Position numbers and translations under genes: made by a program. From assembly GCF_002104995.1 (NCBI RefSeq), contig NW_024468256.1:144001-208000 (forward strand): a DNA stretch of 64,000 bases, written 5' to 3'. The notes below the pieces were generated by a model. It did no database searches, was not told the origin of the DNA, and saw nothing but the letters and a program-made list of their open reading frames with translations. This document shows positions 10,431 through 20,706 of the stretch, in pieces. This DNA is from Linderina pennispora. Lineage: Eukaryota; Kickxellomycota; Kickxellomycetes; Kickxellales; Kickxellaceae. Position 1 is the first letter of the stretch. Each line of letters opens with the position of its first letter.

Positions 10431-10871
10431 ATGGGCAATTGTTGCAGCGGTAATGCCGACCGTACGCCGGCACACAAGAAAGTCAAGGCATTCCAGGGCG
10501 AGGGCCACACGCTTGGCGGACACGGCCAGCGCAGCACATTGAAATGCAGGTGGCCGAGCCCGAGGTCGCGCGGACACGCAAGGAGAGGATGCCCAAGGGC
10601 CCTGGACGGCGGCTGACAGACCAGGGGGTGGATGAGCAGCTGGCGCCGCAGGAGGCCGCACGTCGGGCGGCGCTGGAGCGTGCGCAGAAGAACGACCAGA
10701 GACTAGGGAAGGCCAACCCCAGCGAGCGGCTGAAGAACATGCAGGCACAGGCGTCGGAGATGCCGACTGGGGGGATGGAGGTAAGTGGGTGTTTGGCAGG
10801 AGGCACTATGCGGGGGGTGTGACCATGCGTGCTAAGTTTTTTATTTGCACCTGTAGTGGCGGCAGGACTGA
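10431..10871 (+). CDS. SVIP-like small acylated protein, copy 2
   Basis: Starts MGNCCSG, a myristoylation plus double-palmitoylation signal. The body QEAARRAALERAQKNDQRLGK and the last exon WRQD (10857-10871, after a 76-nt GTAAGT...TGTAG intron at 10781-10856) match copy 1. The N-terminal part does not read through in one frame: from MGNCCSG the frame runs on to FQGEGHTLGG, while the conserved part is in another frame. A 47-nt intron (10450-10496, GTAATG...TTCCAG) would restore the frame, but it would remove FQGEGHTLGG, which itself looks coding; a one-base indel near 10523 is the alternative. The VIM-like motif has Gln instead of the first Arg. Confidence 0.7.
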
Positions 10872-10982
10872 CTTTCCCATTCGAGTTACAAGCGCCACTG
10901 GGCGCGTTATCAGGTATTTTGTTCCCTTGTTTTAACGAGCCAGCAAATAAAAGATTTCTTAAGAGGACGAGTGGTGTTTTTT

Positions 10983-11623
10983 TTACACGGGCAGCTTGAA
11001 CTCCTTGCCCTTGAGCACCCGTGTAAAGTACACGTAGAAGAAGTCGGCGTAGAGACCGGTCTGCACGATGCCAGCAACCCAGGCAATGTAATCGGAGTAT
11101 TTATCCTCGGAGTAGTACCGGTAGATCCAGTTGACGATATATAGGGCGCGGTAGCCACCCAGGGCGAAGATATAATGGCTGGTGATGTTGTCAGCCTCGC
11201 CCGTGCGCGTCATCATGAACAGCTGGGGCATGATGGCCACGGCCTCAAGGTAGATGGAGAACGACCAGAGGATTTCAACGACCTTGTACTTGTGCGGGAA
11301 CACCAGGGCGAACAGGGCGGCGCCGACCAGGACGTACTCGACGCGGAAGGTGTCCAGGGCCCTGTCGTAGGTGGCTTCAGGGGCTTCAGCATCATGTAGA
11401 CGATGTAGCCGGCCGAGCACAGGAAAAACAGCTTCATCAAGGTGTTGTAGATGGACACGAAGGACGTGAACAGATCAAGGTAGCGCGTCACGAACACGAG
11501 GAAATAGAGAGCCTGGGTCTTCAGAGAAATTCCAGCGCACGACCTTGTCTGATGTATGCGCGCAATGAGAATGAAAATTGACCCCAGGTGGAGCAAATCG
11601 GCGACGAGTCTGAACACGTTCAT
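10983..11623 (-). CDS. ERD2: ER lumen protein-retaining (KDEL/HDEL) receptor ERD2
   Basis: Seven-helix Golgi receptor that returns HDEL/KDEL proteins to the ER. Starts MNVFRLVADLLHLGSIFILI, continues RSCAGISLKTQALYFLVFV and TRYLDLF, then TYDRALDTFRVEYVLV, PQLFMMTRTGEADNITSHY and GYRALYIVNWIYRY: the full ERD2 signature, about 213 residues as usual for the family. A one-base shift near 11385, in the run CCCC between MMLK and EATYDRALDT, splits the frame; all motifs flank it intact, so it is probably a sequence error. A promoter of A/T character lies upstream of 11623, shared head-to-head with the zinc-finger gene. Confidence 0.93.
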
Positions 11624-12041
11624 AATGCTAAATTGAGTATAGACAGATGATTGCGAAATGAGGAAAGCTGGAAAGAGAAGGCGGCCAGCGCGACGTGTGG
11701 GCGGGGGTCTATTAAAATGTTCTATCAGCAGCGTGGGCGGGCTATTGGATGAGCCAGGGGTGAACTGCACGTGATGGGGTGTGTCTGGACACAGTTTTGC
11801 AAAAAAGAGGAGGACCTCAGCGGATATTAGGCAGGCAGCTCGGCTAGTGTTTTTCTATTCCTTTTAAATTATTTCTGTACTTTTTTTTTTTTTTTTAATT
11901 TCCAGTGGGCACATTTTAAACTTTGTACTGAGGCCCTCCCCCAGCACAAATATTCAGAGTCAAACTCGTATTATGCACTAGTGCATACCAAGCACACACA
12001 CTCGCGATAAGCACATAGTAGAAACAGCAACAACAAAAAAA
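11624..12041. promoter_or_regulatory. Divergent promoter ERD2 / Zap1-like, with 14-bp palindrome
   Basis: A 418-bp head-to-head intergenic region. It has a long T run (11881-11896) and a perfect 14-bp palindrome ATGCACTAGTGCAT at 11973-11986, 55 bp before the zinc-finger ATG. No gene is seen inside. Whether the palindrome is an operator is inference. Confidence 0.45.
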
Positions 12042-13181
12042 ATGTACAGCAGCAACAAGAGCTCAATGTCGCCTGAAATGCGTCTGGCGCCACTACACCA
12101 CCACTCGCAGAGCGCAGTAGCGGCATCGGAATGTCCGGCCGAAGGTTGTGGGGGACCAGTACAGCTACCGTCGCTGAGCGCGCTCGGAATAGCCGACAAG
12201 CTGCCGGTTACGGACAGCCAAGCGGGCGAGGCGAATTCGTTCGTGGTGACTGGGGCAGCGGCAGCGGCCTCCAAGCGGTGCCTGTGGTCGACGTGCACGC
12301 AGATATTCGGGACGCTGGACGAGCTGGTCCGGCATCTGTACAAGCTGCATGTGGCGACGAACCGGTCCAGCGCGATCGCGGACCTGCAGGCGTCGTTCCT
12401 GTGCAAATGGCGCGCATGCACAGCACACGCATCGGACACGGATGCGCTGATCACGCACGTCTGCCAGGAGCACCTGGAGGCAGGGCGGATCCTGCATAGG
12501 TGCGGGTGGCAGCAGTGCGGGCGGCAGTTCGACACGATAGCGCAGCTGACGGAGCACATAACCACGGAGCATGTGGGCAGTGGCCATAGCCTGTACGTGT
12601 GCATGTGGGACGGGTGCGAGCGCCAGGGGCGGGCGTTTGCGCAGCGGCAGCGGGCGCTGCGGCATATCCAGACGCACACGGGCGCCAAGCCGTTTGGCTG
12701 CTCGGTGTGCCACAAGCGGTTCAGCGAGCAGCACATCATGCAGCAGCATCTGCGCGTGCATACGGGCGAGAAGCCGTTCAAGTGCGACCAGGACAAGTGC
12801 GGCAAGCAGTTCGCCGTGTCGTCGGCGCTGACCATCCATAGAAGGACGCATACCGGCGAGCGCCCGTATGCGTGTCGGTTTGCCGGCTGCGAGCGCCGGT
12901 TCGCCGAGTCGTCCAATCTCACAAAGCACATGCGCATACATACCGGCGAGCGCCCGTTCAAGTGCCCCGAGACGTCGTGCGGCAAGACCTTCTCCCGGCC
13001 CGACCAGGTCGCCCGCCACCAGCGCATGCATAGCGGCGACAAGCCGTTTGTCTGCCAGGCCGAGCGCTGCAATAAGAAGTTTGCGTCGCCGGCCACCCGC
13101 CTCAACCACATGAGGTCGCTGCATCCGCCTGGTCTGCAGGCTGACGAGCCCGCGCCCAAGCTGCCACGGACCGACAGCTGA
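12042..13181 (+). CDS. Nine-finger C2H2 transcription factor, Zap1/ZafA-like
   Basis: An intronless 379-residue protein. After a low-complexity first 80 residues come nine C2H2 fingers. The first four are divergent with W in the C-x4-C knuckle (CLWSTC, CKWRAC, CGWQQC, CMWDGC), the last five canonical with TGEKPF/TGERPY linkers. Divergent CxWxxC fingers followed by a canonical DNA-binding array is the plan of the yeast zinc-responsive activator Zap1 and ZafA, where the W-fingers sense zinc; GLIS/ZIC factors share part of the plan. Nuclear activator role is by family. The divergent promoter contains a 14-bp palindrome. I see no clear copy of the Zap1 element ACCTTNAAGGT. Confidence 0.8.
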   Translation: MYSSNKSSMSPEMRLAPLHHHSQSAVAASECPAEGCGGPVQLPSLSALGIADKLPVTDSQAGEANSFVVTGAAAAASKRCLWSTCTQIFGTLDELVRHLYKLHVATNRSSAIADLQASFLCKWRACTAHASDTDALITHVCQEHLEAGRILHRCGWQQCGRQFDTIAQLTEHITTEHVGSGHSLYVCMWDGCERQGRAFAQRQRALRHIQTHTGAKPFGCSVCHKRFSEQHIMQQHLRVHTGEKPFKCDQDKCGKQFAVSSALTIHRRTHTGERPYACRFAGCERRFAESSNLTKHMRIHTGERPFKCPETSCGKTFSRPDQVARHQRMHSGDKPFVCQAERCNKKFASPATRLNHMRSLHPPGLQADEPAPKLPRTDS

Positions 13182-13304
13182 TCCGCTTTGGTCTATGGCG
13201 AGTCCCGGACGGAAAAAAAAAAAGAAGCGTGAGCTCGTACTGTACACAAATAGGCGTTGGTCCTATTTTTTCTATACTTTCTTTTGCACATAAAATTCTA
13301 CCAC

Positions 13305-13586
13305 CTATTGAGCCTTCTGCATGCGCTCGAACTCGGCCTGCTGCCGGTCGTCCTCCTTGAGCCGATCCCACTTCTCCTGGACCTTGGTACGCCGGGCGCG
13401 CGCCTCGATCAGCTGCTTCTTGCGGCGCACCTCGAACTCGGCACCGAGACAGGCGTTCAGCGCCTCGCTGAGCGCATTGCATTTGCCAAAGAACTTGGCA
13501 AACCGGTGGTCGGCATGGCAGTTCATCAGGCGGTTGACCAGGTCCACGCACCCAGGGTTCAAATGGTCTGCCAGCTGAGGATGCAT
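13305..13586 (-). CDS. CMC2: CMC2-like twin CX9C mitochondrial protein
   Basis: A 93-residue protein, MHPQLADHL..CVDLVNRLMNC..FGKCNALSEALNACL. Both cysteine pairs are exact CX9C (CVDLVNRLMNC and CNALSEALNAC), the coiled coil-helix-coiled coil-helix fold imported into the intermembrane space by Mia40. MHPQL..H..P.C and the KFFGKCN spacing are typical of CMC2, a cytochrome c oxidase assembly factor. The tail is a long basic helix. It lies tail-to-tail with the zinc-finger gene, 123 bp apart. Confidence 0.88.
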   Translation of the reverse strand: MHPQLADHLNPGCVDLVNRLMNCHADHRFAKFFGKCNALSEALNACLGAEFEVRRKKQLIEARARRTKVQEKWDRLKEDDRQQAEFERMQKAQ

Positions 13587-13691
13587 TATGAAATTTACCT
13601 AAATAGCGATAAGCAAAAAGAGGGGAAAAAGGGGGTGGAAAAAGGATGTATTTTTTCCTTGTGAAATAGAAAGTGATATCCCTCCCCAGCT

Positions 13692-14456
13692 TTACAGCAC
13701 ATTGGCCTCGGTGCGGAGCTTGCTCAGCAGCTCGTCGACGCTCTCAACGATCTTGCCGCCCTGGCGCTTCGGCGGCTCAGTGACCTTGATAGTCTGCAGC
13801 CTGGGGGCAACCTCGACGCCGAGGTCCGCGGGCGAGACAGTCTTGAGCGGCTTCTTCTTCGCCTTCATGATGTTGGGCAGCGACGCGTACCGCGGCTCAT
13901 TCAGGCGCAAATCCGTCGTCACCACCGCCGGCAGCTCCGCCTTGACCGTCTCCAGGCCGCCGTCCACCTCGCGCACAACCTCCAAGGCACCGCCATCCAC
14001 CGTGACCTTGCTTGCAAACGTCGCCTGCGGCCATCCCAGCAGTCCCGCCAGCATCTGGCCCGTCTGGTTCGCATCATCGTCAATCGCCTGCTTGCCCAGG
14101 ATCACCAGGTCCGGCTTCTCCTCCGCCGCCACCTTGCTCAGCAGCTTCGCCACCGACAGCGGCTCCAGCGCCGAATCCGTCTTCACGTGGATCGCCCGGT
14201 CCGCGCCCATCGCCAGCGCCGTGCGCAGGGTCTCCGTCGCCTTGGTCGGCCCGCACGAAACCGCGATGATCTCAGACACCAGCTTGCCGTGCTTCTCGCG
14301 CAGACGCACCGCCTCCTCCACGGCGATTTCGTCAAACGGGTTCATGCTGTGCTTGACGTTGGTGGTTTCGACGCCGGTCAGCGCCTTGTTCACACGCACC
14401 TTGACGGCCGAGTCGACCACGCGCTTGACGCCAACGAGGATTCTGAGGCTGGACAT
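13692..14456 (-). CDS. ETFB: Electron transfer flavoprotein subunit beta
   Basis: 254 residues, one exon. [57 protein letters not shown] and the C-terminal [18 protein letters not shown] are diagnostic for the beta subunit of mitochondrial ETF, which passes electrons from acyl-CoA dehydrogenases to ETF-QO. AMP-binding residues lie in the central part. No long presequence is seen, as in other ETFB proteins, which carry an internal signal. Confidence 0.97.
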   Translation of the reverse strand: MSSLRILVGVKRVVDSAVKVRVNKALTGVETTNVKHSMNPFDEIAVEEAVRLREKHGKLVSEIIAVSCGPTKATETLRTALAMGADRAIHVKTDSALEPLSVAKLLSKVAAEEKPDLVILGKQAIDDDANQTGQMLAGLLGWPQATFASKVTVDGGALEVVREVDGGLETVKAELPAVVTTDLRLNEPRYASLPNIMKAKKKPLKTVSPADLGVEVAPRLQTIKVTEPPKRQGGKIVESVDELLSKLRTEANVL

Positions 14457-14713
14457 TTGGTTCTATGAATTCTAAAGCAAAAAGAAGGGGGAAATATAAC
14501 TGGTTTCTGTGACTGATAAAGACAAGAGGGGAAAAGACCTGTTCTTGAACATGCTGCCCGGGCATAGACGCAGTAGAGGGGACCCGGGCATGTGACGACG
14601 CATTGGACCAGATAAGAGAACCTCGGAGAAAATGTTTATGCCTGGAGAGTTTATCGCCGGGAACGTGGGTAAAAATGGGCCAGAGCGTATATTCTGTGAG
14701 AAAAAATAAATAA

Positions 14714-17038
14714 TTACTCGGTGGTCTCTGCAGCCTCAGCAGTCTCCGTAGCCTCAGCAGCCTCCGTATCCTCAGTAGCCTCAGTAGTCTCAGCAGCCTC
14801 AGCAGCCACAACGTTGGAGCGGCGGTTGTTGGACATCTTGTAGCCCAGGTTCTCCTTGCGATCCACAGTCTTGCCCAGGACGCGCTGGATCAGCGACCTA
14901 AGCTGATGCTTGTCCATATGAACGCTCAGCGAGGCCTTTCCTCGCCAGCACGGCAGCGCCAGCGCAGCAGTCAGCCTGGTAGCCGGGCCCTCCTCGCCCT
15001 GATGCTCCTTGGGGTCGAACCTAACGATAACACTAGACGACACCGGCACCTGCTCGATTTTCTTCTGGGTCTCCTCGCTGAGCAGGTTCAGCAGCGGGTT
15101 GATTTCGCTAAGCAGCGTCTTGAGATCAGCAAACCCGGCATCCACGACAAAGCGCTGGTCCAGGTGCGGCAGGACCTGGGGCGTGCCCTCGCAGACAAGG
15201 CGGAAGGCGCAGTGGGCATCGCGGACGGCGTTGCGGGAGAACACGCGGATGCCGGTGTTGACGATGCGCAGGCGCTGGCCGGCCAGGTTCATCAGGTGGC
15301 GGACCGGCTCCGACACAAAGTAGACGGAGCGGAAGCTGCCCTTTTCGATGCGCGAGAGGAACCCGCGGCGGGACATGGTGGGCGCGATGCCGTAGAAGGA
15401 GAGGATCTCCTGCAGCTCGGCTGTGTTTTCGTCCAGGAACACGAACGGGTTCTCCAACAGCGCCGGGTCTGCCCGCGGTTCGTCGGGGAGGTACACGCGC
15501 CTGCTGACGCCGGCCTCCTTGGAGTCGGTCTCATCCTTGGATTCGGTCTCGTCGGCCCTGGACTCGGTCTCCTCATTTTCCTCGTCCTTGGACTCGGTCT
15601 CGTCAACCTTGGCGCGCTTGGGCTCGGGCTCAGCGCTGTCCCCAGCCTCCGCTTCCTTCGCCTGGGCATCGCCCTCTTCGCGCGCCCGACGCATGGCCTC
15701 GGCAAAGGCCTCGGCATCGCGCTCAGCCTTGCGCTTCTCATTGACGGTGATGGGCTTGACCTTCTCGATCACGGCGACAAAGAAGCCGCCGGTGTTCTGC
15801 AGATGCGAGTAGATGCGCAGGCAGCGCTCCATGTGCAGCTTCTCCATCTCGTGCTCCGGCAGCGGGAAGAAGCGCGGCGAGTACTTGCGGCGGTTCCTGC
15901 CGTGCTCGCCCGCCGGGATATCTTCGAACTTGTCGAACAGCTGGCCGTCCCTGGTCATGACCTTCCAGGTGTTTAGGCCGGGGCGGCGCTTGAGCTCGGG
16001 CAACTCACTGCTGACGTCGACCAGCTTCAGCGCGCCCTCAAAGTGATGCAGAACATTGGCCACCACGGCCTCGTTCTCGATTGGATTCAGCGAGCACGTC
16101 GAGTAGACCAGCCGGCCGCCAGTCTTGAGCAGGTAGGCCGCGCGCTGCAGAATCTTGGTCTGCACCGGATGCAGGCTGTGGGCGTCGTCGGCGCGCCATT
16201 TCTCCCACACCCGCACGTTCTTGCGCGTGGTGCCGTCGCCCGAGCACGGCACATCGCACAGGATCCGGTCAAACTGCACCACATTGCCGTCCTCGTAGAT
16301 ATTCGGGAACCGCTCGCCGCTGTGGTTCGTCACCACCACGCTCGGGCTGTTGAGCCGGCTCACCTGGTGCACCAGCATGCACGCACGCTTGTAGTCCGCG
16401 TCATTGGCCACCACCACGCCTGGCGGGCACTCGCCCATAGCGGTGTCCTTGTGCAGCGCCTCGATCAGCTGCGCAGTCTTGGAGCCGGGCGCCGCGCACA
16501 TATCCAGGACAAAGTGCTCTGGCTGCACGTCCAGGAGAAGCGGCGGCACCATGCTCACGGCCTCCTGCCGGCTGATATTGCCCACCTCGGTTTCGGTCAC
16601 CAGGAACGAGTGGAATTTGGCCAGCTCCGGCGACTTCTTCAGCGCCACGCGCGGAATCGTGAACTGCCAGCCGAACCGCTCCGGGTACCAGGGCAGGATG
16701 TGCGGCGGCTCAATGGCCTCCCCGTCGATGGTCGTTTGCGAGATAAACGGCACGAATTCGCGCTCGATCTGCTCGCGGATGTCCTGTGCTTGCTCGCGCG
16801 AGCCCGTGATCCGGAAGCTCGTCGGAAGCACCGTGCGCATCGACTCCATTAGGTCCGGGAACTCGGCTTCGGGCACGATCTGCTGCGCCAGGTAGTACTT
16901 GCGGAACGAATCGTTGTCGCGCCGCAGCTCGCTGAAGCTCTTGTAGACGCGGCGCTCGCCATCCACGTGCTGCCCGCCCTGCGCCTTGTTGCTGCCGTTC
17001 TTCCACTTGGGGTTCTTTCTTCCCTTGCCGCGAGCCAT
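14714..17038 (-). CDS. TRM4: tRNA (cytosine-5) methyltransferase Trm4/NSUN2
   Basis: 774 residues from ATG 17038 (MARGKGRKNPKWKNG); the frame is open 21 codons further upstream, but that stretch is not family-like. Motifs: DMCAAPGSKTAQLIEALH (SAM-binding), LCDVPCSGDG (motif IV Cys), VYSTCSLNPIENEAVV (motif VI catalytic Cys), LPEHEMEKLHMERCLRIYSH. It methylates C34, C40, C48-50 in many tRNAs in the nucleus. Residues near 480-530 are a Glu/Lys/Asp-rich linker with ESK/DET repeats, and the last 32 residues are an Ala/Glu/Thr tandem low-complexity tail (TEAAEATETAEAAE), not part of the family core. The two repeats may vary between strains. Confidence 0.97.
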   Translation of the reverse strand: MARGKGRKNPKWKNGSNKAQGGQHVDGERRVYKSFSELRRDNDSFRKYYLAQQIVPEAEFPDLMESMRTVLPTSFRITGSREQAQDIREQIEREFVPFISQTTIDGEAIEPPHILPWYPERFGWQFTIPRVALKKSPELAKFHSFLVTETEVGNISRQEAVSMVPPLLLDVQPEHFVLDMCAAPGSKTAQLIEALHKDTAMGECPPGVVVANDADYKRACMLVHQVSRLNSPSVVVTNHSGERFPNIYEDGNVVQFDRILCDVPCSGDGTTRKNVRVWEKWRADDAHSLHPVQTKILQRAAYLLKTGGRLVYSTCSLNPIENEAVVANVLHHFEGALKLVDVSSELPELKRRPGLNTWKVMTRDGQLFDKFEDIPAGEHGRNRRKYSPRFFPLPEHEMEKLHMERCLRIYSHLQNTGGFFVAVIEKVKPITVNEKRKAERDAEAFAEAMRRAREEGDAQAKEAEAGDSAEPEPKRAKVDETESKDEENEETESRADETESKDETDSKEAGVSRRVYLPDEPRADPALLENPFVFLDENTAELQEILSFYGIAPTMSRRGFLSRIEKGSFRSVYFVSEPVRHLMNLAGQRLRIVNTGIRVFSRNAVRDAHCAFRLVCEGTPQVLPHLDQRFVVDAGFADLKTLLSEINPLLNLLSEETQKKIEQVPVSSSVIVRFDPKEHQGEEGPATRLTAALALPCWRGKASLSVHMDKHQLRSLIQRVLGKTVDRKENLGYKMSNNRRSNVVAAEAAETTEATEDTEAAEATETAEAAETTE

Positions 17039-17339
17039 AGTGTCAAAAATAATGTTTTTTCTTGGGTAGAGATGGAGTGAAAAAAAAGTTTTCCTTGACA
17101 TCTCGATATTTTTTTTTTGTTTGGTAGGTTTTGTGATTTGTGATCACGGCAGATTGTGATTTAGCCTGCACAAGCCTTCCTGCTGGTGCTGGGCCATGTC
17201 AGCAGCTTGCGGAAATTCATGCTCCTCCAGCTAAAAACATACCGGCCAAGGTCACATCACCTCTACTTTTCAATTTTGCAAACACGCATACTACATTTAC
17301 CGGTTTATTTTTTTTCCATAATGGCTGCTGCTGGACAAG
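17039..17339. promoter_or_regulatory. Divergent promoter TRM4 / YPT6
   Basis: 301 bp between the start codons of two divergent genes. Contains A/T homopolymer runs and no coding frame of note. Confidence 0.45.
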
Positions 17340-18038
<699 letters not shown>

Positions 18039-18198
18039 TCAGTTTTTTCTTATATGCCAACACTATCACCAATGCCATAAATTGTGCTTATTCATGGTTT
18101 CGCACAACAAGTTGAAAGGAGCGACTGGGGGGGACATGAGCCGGGTTCTCTCCTCTTTTTTTTCTCAATTTGCTTTTAGTCTACTTTGAAACGAAGAA

Positions 18199-19039
18199 AT
18201 GACTACCTGCACGCGCAACGGCTGCGGCAAGACATACGACGAGGCCACAAACACGGCCATGTCCTGCCAGTACCACACGGGGCAGCCAAAGTTCCACGAG
18301 GGCCGGCGCGGGTGGACATGCTGCCCAGCGCGCGTGCTCTCGTTCGACGAGTTCCTGGAGATCCCCGGGTGCACGCTAGGGCCCGCACGCCCACACGCCC
18401 AAAAACGACCCCTTCAAGGCCGACCTGACCAAATACGACGACGTGCTGCCGGAGCCGGTCAAGAAAGCTGAAGCAACCCCCGAGAAGGAAGCCGAGAAGG
18501 AGCCCGAAAAGGAGCCCGAGCCGGTCATTGAAGAGGACCCGGTAGATGCGGTGGTGCCCGCAGGCGCTACTTGCAAGCGCAGCGGCTGCAACAGAAAATA
18601 CGATGGCCCGTCTTCGTGCGTGTTCCACCCGGGCCACGCCGTGTTCCACGAGGGCCGCCAGGGCTGGTCGTGCTGCCGCGCACGGGCCACGGGCTTCGAC
18701 GAGTTCCTGCAAATCCCGGGCTGCACCACCGGCCGCCATTTGTTCATAGGCAAGGCGGAGCAGGCCAAGTGCCGCATGGACTTCTTCCAGAGCAGTGCCA
18801 AGCTGGTGGTGTCGGTTTATGCGCGCAAGCTCGACAAGCAGAAAAGCAAGGTGGTGGTAGAAAGGCAGTCGCTTTCCCTGCATGTCGAGTACATGGACGG
18901 CAAGGTGTATGACGACGTAATCGAGCTGTTCGCCGAGGTCGACCCGGAAAACTCGACGTTTGAACTGCTGACGACCAAGATCGAGATTTCGCTGGCCAAG
19001 GCTGCGCCTGGCGAGTGGCCGCGCCTCGCATCCAAATGA
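18199..19039 (+). CDS. CHORD- and CS-domain Hsp90 co-chaperone
   Basis: Two zinc-binding CHORDs (first: CTRNGCGKTYDE..CQYHTG..FHEGRRGWTCCPAR..IPGCT; second: CKRSGCNRKYDG..CVFHPG..FHEGRQGWSCCRAR..IPGCTTGRH), an acidic linker of Glu/Pro repeats (EKEPEKEPE), then a CS/p23-like domain (SSAKLVVSVYARKLD...FELLTTKIEISLAKA). This is the layout of metazoan CHORDC1/melusin; RAR1 of plants lacks the CS domain. Such proteins bind Hsp90 and Sgt1. About 280 residues. A one-base shift in GGGCCCGC near 18385, right after the first CHORD, splits the frame; NDPFKADLTKYDDVLPEP in the other frame is clearly the continuation. Likely a sequencing error. Confidence 0.92.
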
Positions 19040-19122
19040 AGCGCAAGGAGCCCGCACAGAGAAAGCATTTTAGACATTTGTAGCAGGTGAAAAAAAAAAA
19101 AAAGCCTCATTTATCAACATTG

Positions 19123-20457
19123 TTACAGGGTGCGCAGGGCAAAAAAGGCCTCGAATTCGTCGAGCAAATGCACGTGGTGCGGCTGGAATGCCCACAACTC
19201 GTCCTGCTTGATGTGCTTCAGACGCACGCCGTGGCGGGACTTTGGTGCGCAGCACGGCATGCGGTCGTTCAGCGCCAGCATGCCATTAGGGGAGACCGCA
19301 GCCTTTAAGCGCTTGATGAAGCGGACCGCGGGCCAGACCTTTGCAAACTTCATGCCCGTGCACTCCCCGAACACCTGGGCGTCGACCACGCCACCGAACG
19401 TAAAAGCACGCGGCGGCGAGCTCCGACGCCCTGAACTGCAGCGCCTCCTGGCAATGCAAAAGCAAGTCGGCGTAATCGCAAGCCACGGCAAACCTATCCC
19501 TGCTGAATCCGCACGGAATACTGGCCGGGCACTCGTTCTTCCACCGCAGCACGCCAGCCTGGGTCTCCTTTGAATCTAATAGTGCGGCGCGCTGGAAAAA
19601 CATGGCCAGGAACTCGTGCAATGTGGGGACGGCCAGGTGCCAGCTGAGCGCAGTCAGGACCGAAATCTCGGCCGCCTTCAGCTGGTCGCGCGTAAACGCG
19701 TCTTTGGAGAAATCCGTCAGCTCCGATAATGTCGGCACCCGCTGCTCCTCGGCCTTCATGGCCAAAGAGAGACAGGCTGTGCCAAAGCACTGGCAGCTGG
19801 CTGGGCCGGACGTGCAAATCGGTGTTTTTGAGGAACCGGTCCAGATACTGCACCGTCAGATGCAGCGTCTGCCTATGCATGCGATAGTCGGCTGCCACTT
19901 CCATCAGCCAGTCGACCAGAATCGGCCGCATGCGCGCCGACAGCTCCGGGTGCCGCATCAGCCCCGACGAAAGCCCCGATGCATGCTTTGCCTCGATCTC
20001 CAGAAGCCATGCCAGCAATGGCGTGTATGTCTCTGCCAGCTCCGGCCCGCTCCTCTCCCTTTCCGCGCCCTCTGCCTCGTCCTTGTCCAGCGCCTCGAAT
20101 ATACGCGGCTGGCGAGGACGGTGCAATCAGCGTCAGCTGCGATTCCAGCCCACAGTCAGCGTTCTCCTGATGATGTCTCTATGTCCTCTGATGCCGCATC
20201 GTCTGATGGCAATGCCACCACTGTGGCCTCGGACGACAGATCGCCTGTGTAAGGTATGCCCACGTACCAGCCGCCGGCCGTTGCTCTGCTTTTTGCTGCT
20301 GCTTTGCCAGTTTGCTGCCATGCGCCTCGTGCATTGACGAGAGTGACGCGTATTTTTTGATCCCGAGCTCTGTGCACCCGCGCTTGATTGCCTTTTTGGC
20401 TGTCTCCACGAAGCACCCGTCATGCCGGTCGCTGTCGGTGCGCGCGCGCTTGCGCAT
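19123..20457 (-). CDS. Cyclin (A/B/E-type cyclin box)
   Basis: Cyclin N-box MRPILVDWLMEVAADYRMHR, LHLTVQYLDRFL, then FGTACLSLAMKAEEQRVPTL, DQLKAAEISVLTALSWHLAVPT and a cyclin C-terminal half ending ..FEAFFALRTL. Such proteins activate a CDK in the cell cycle. The frame breaks by one base near 19795 (within SQL/QCFGTAC) and near 19425 (run CTTTTA). The 5' end is unsettled. An exon from ATG 20457 (MRKRARTDSDRHDG, basic, KEN-box-like NKEN just before the ATG) runs to about 20280. A 23-base GT...AG string (plus 20246-20268) would have to be removed to continue into an acidic stretch (LSSEATVVALPSDDAASEDI), and a further junction to PRIFEALDKDE is needed. Confidence 0.8.
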
Positions 20458-20706
20458 ATTGTACGGGTGCCGAGGGGCATCCACTGCTGTGTTTTCCTTG
20501 TTATGTGAGGGACATTTAGAGAAAGAATATCTATGATGGAGAAGCAAAAAAGAGGGGAGGGTATCCGGTGCAGTTCTCGCAGTTGATATCCAGGGCGTCA
20601 ACGCGAAAAATTTAAATAAAAAACCCAGACACGACGCGCATTAAAAAAAAACTCCCCACCCCCGCCCAATCACACCGCAGTATCGGGTACGCGTGATCCC
20701 GCACGC

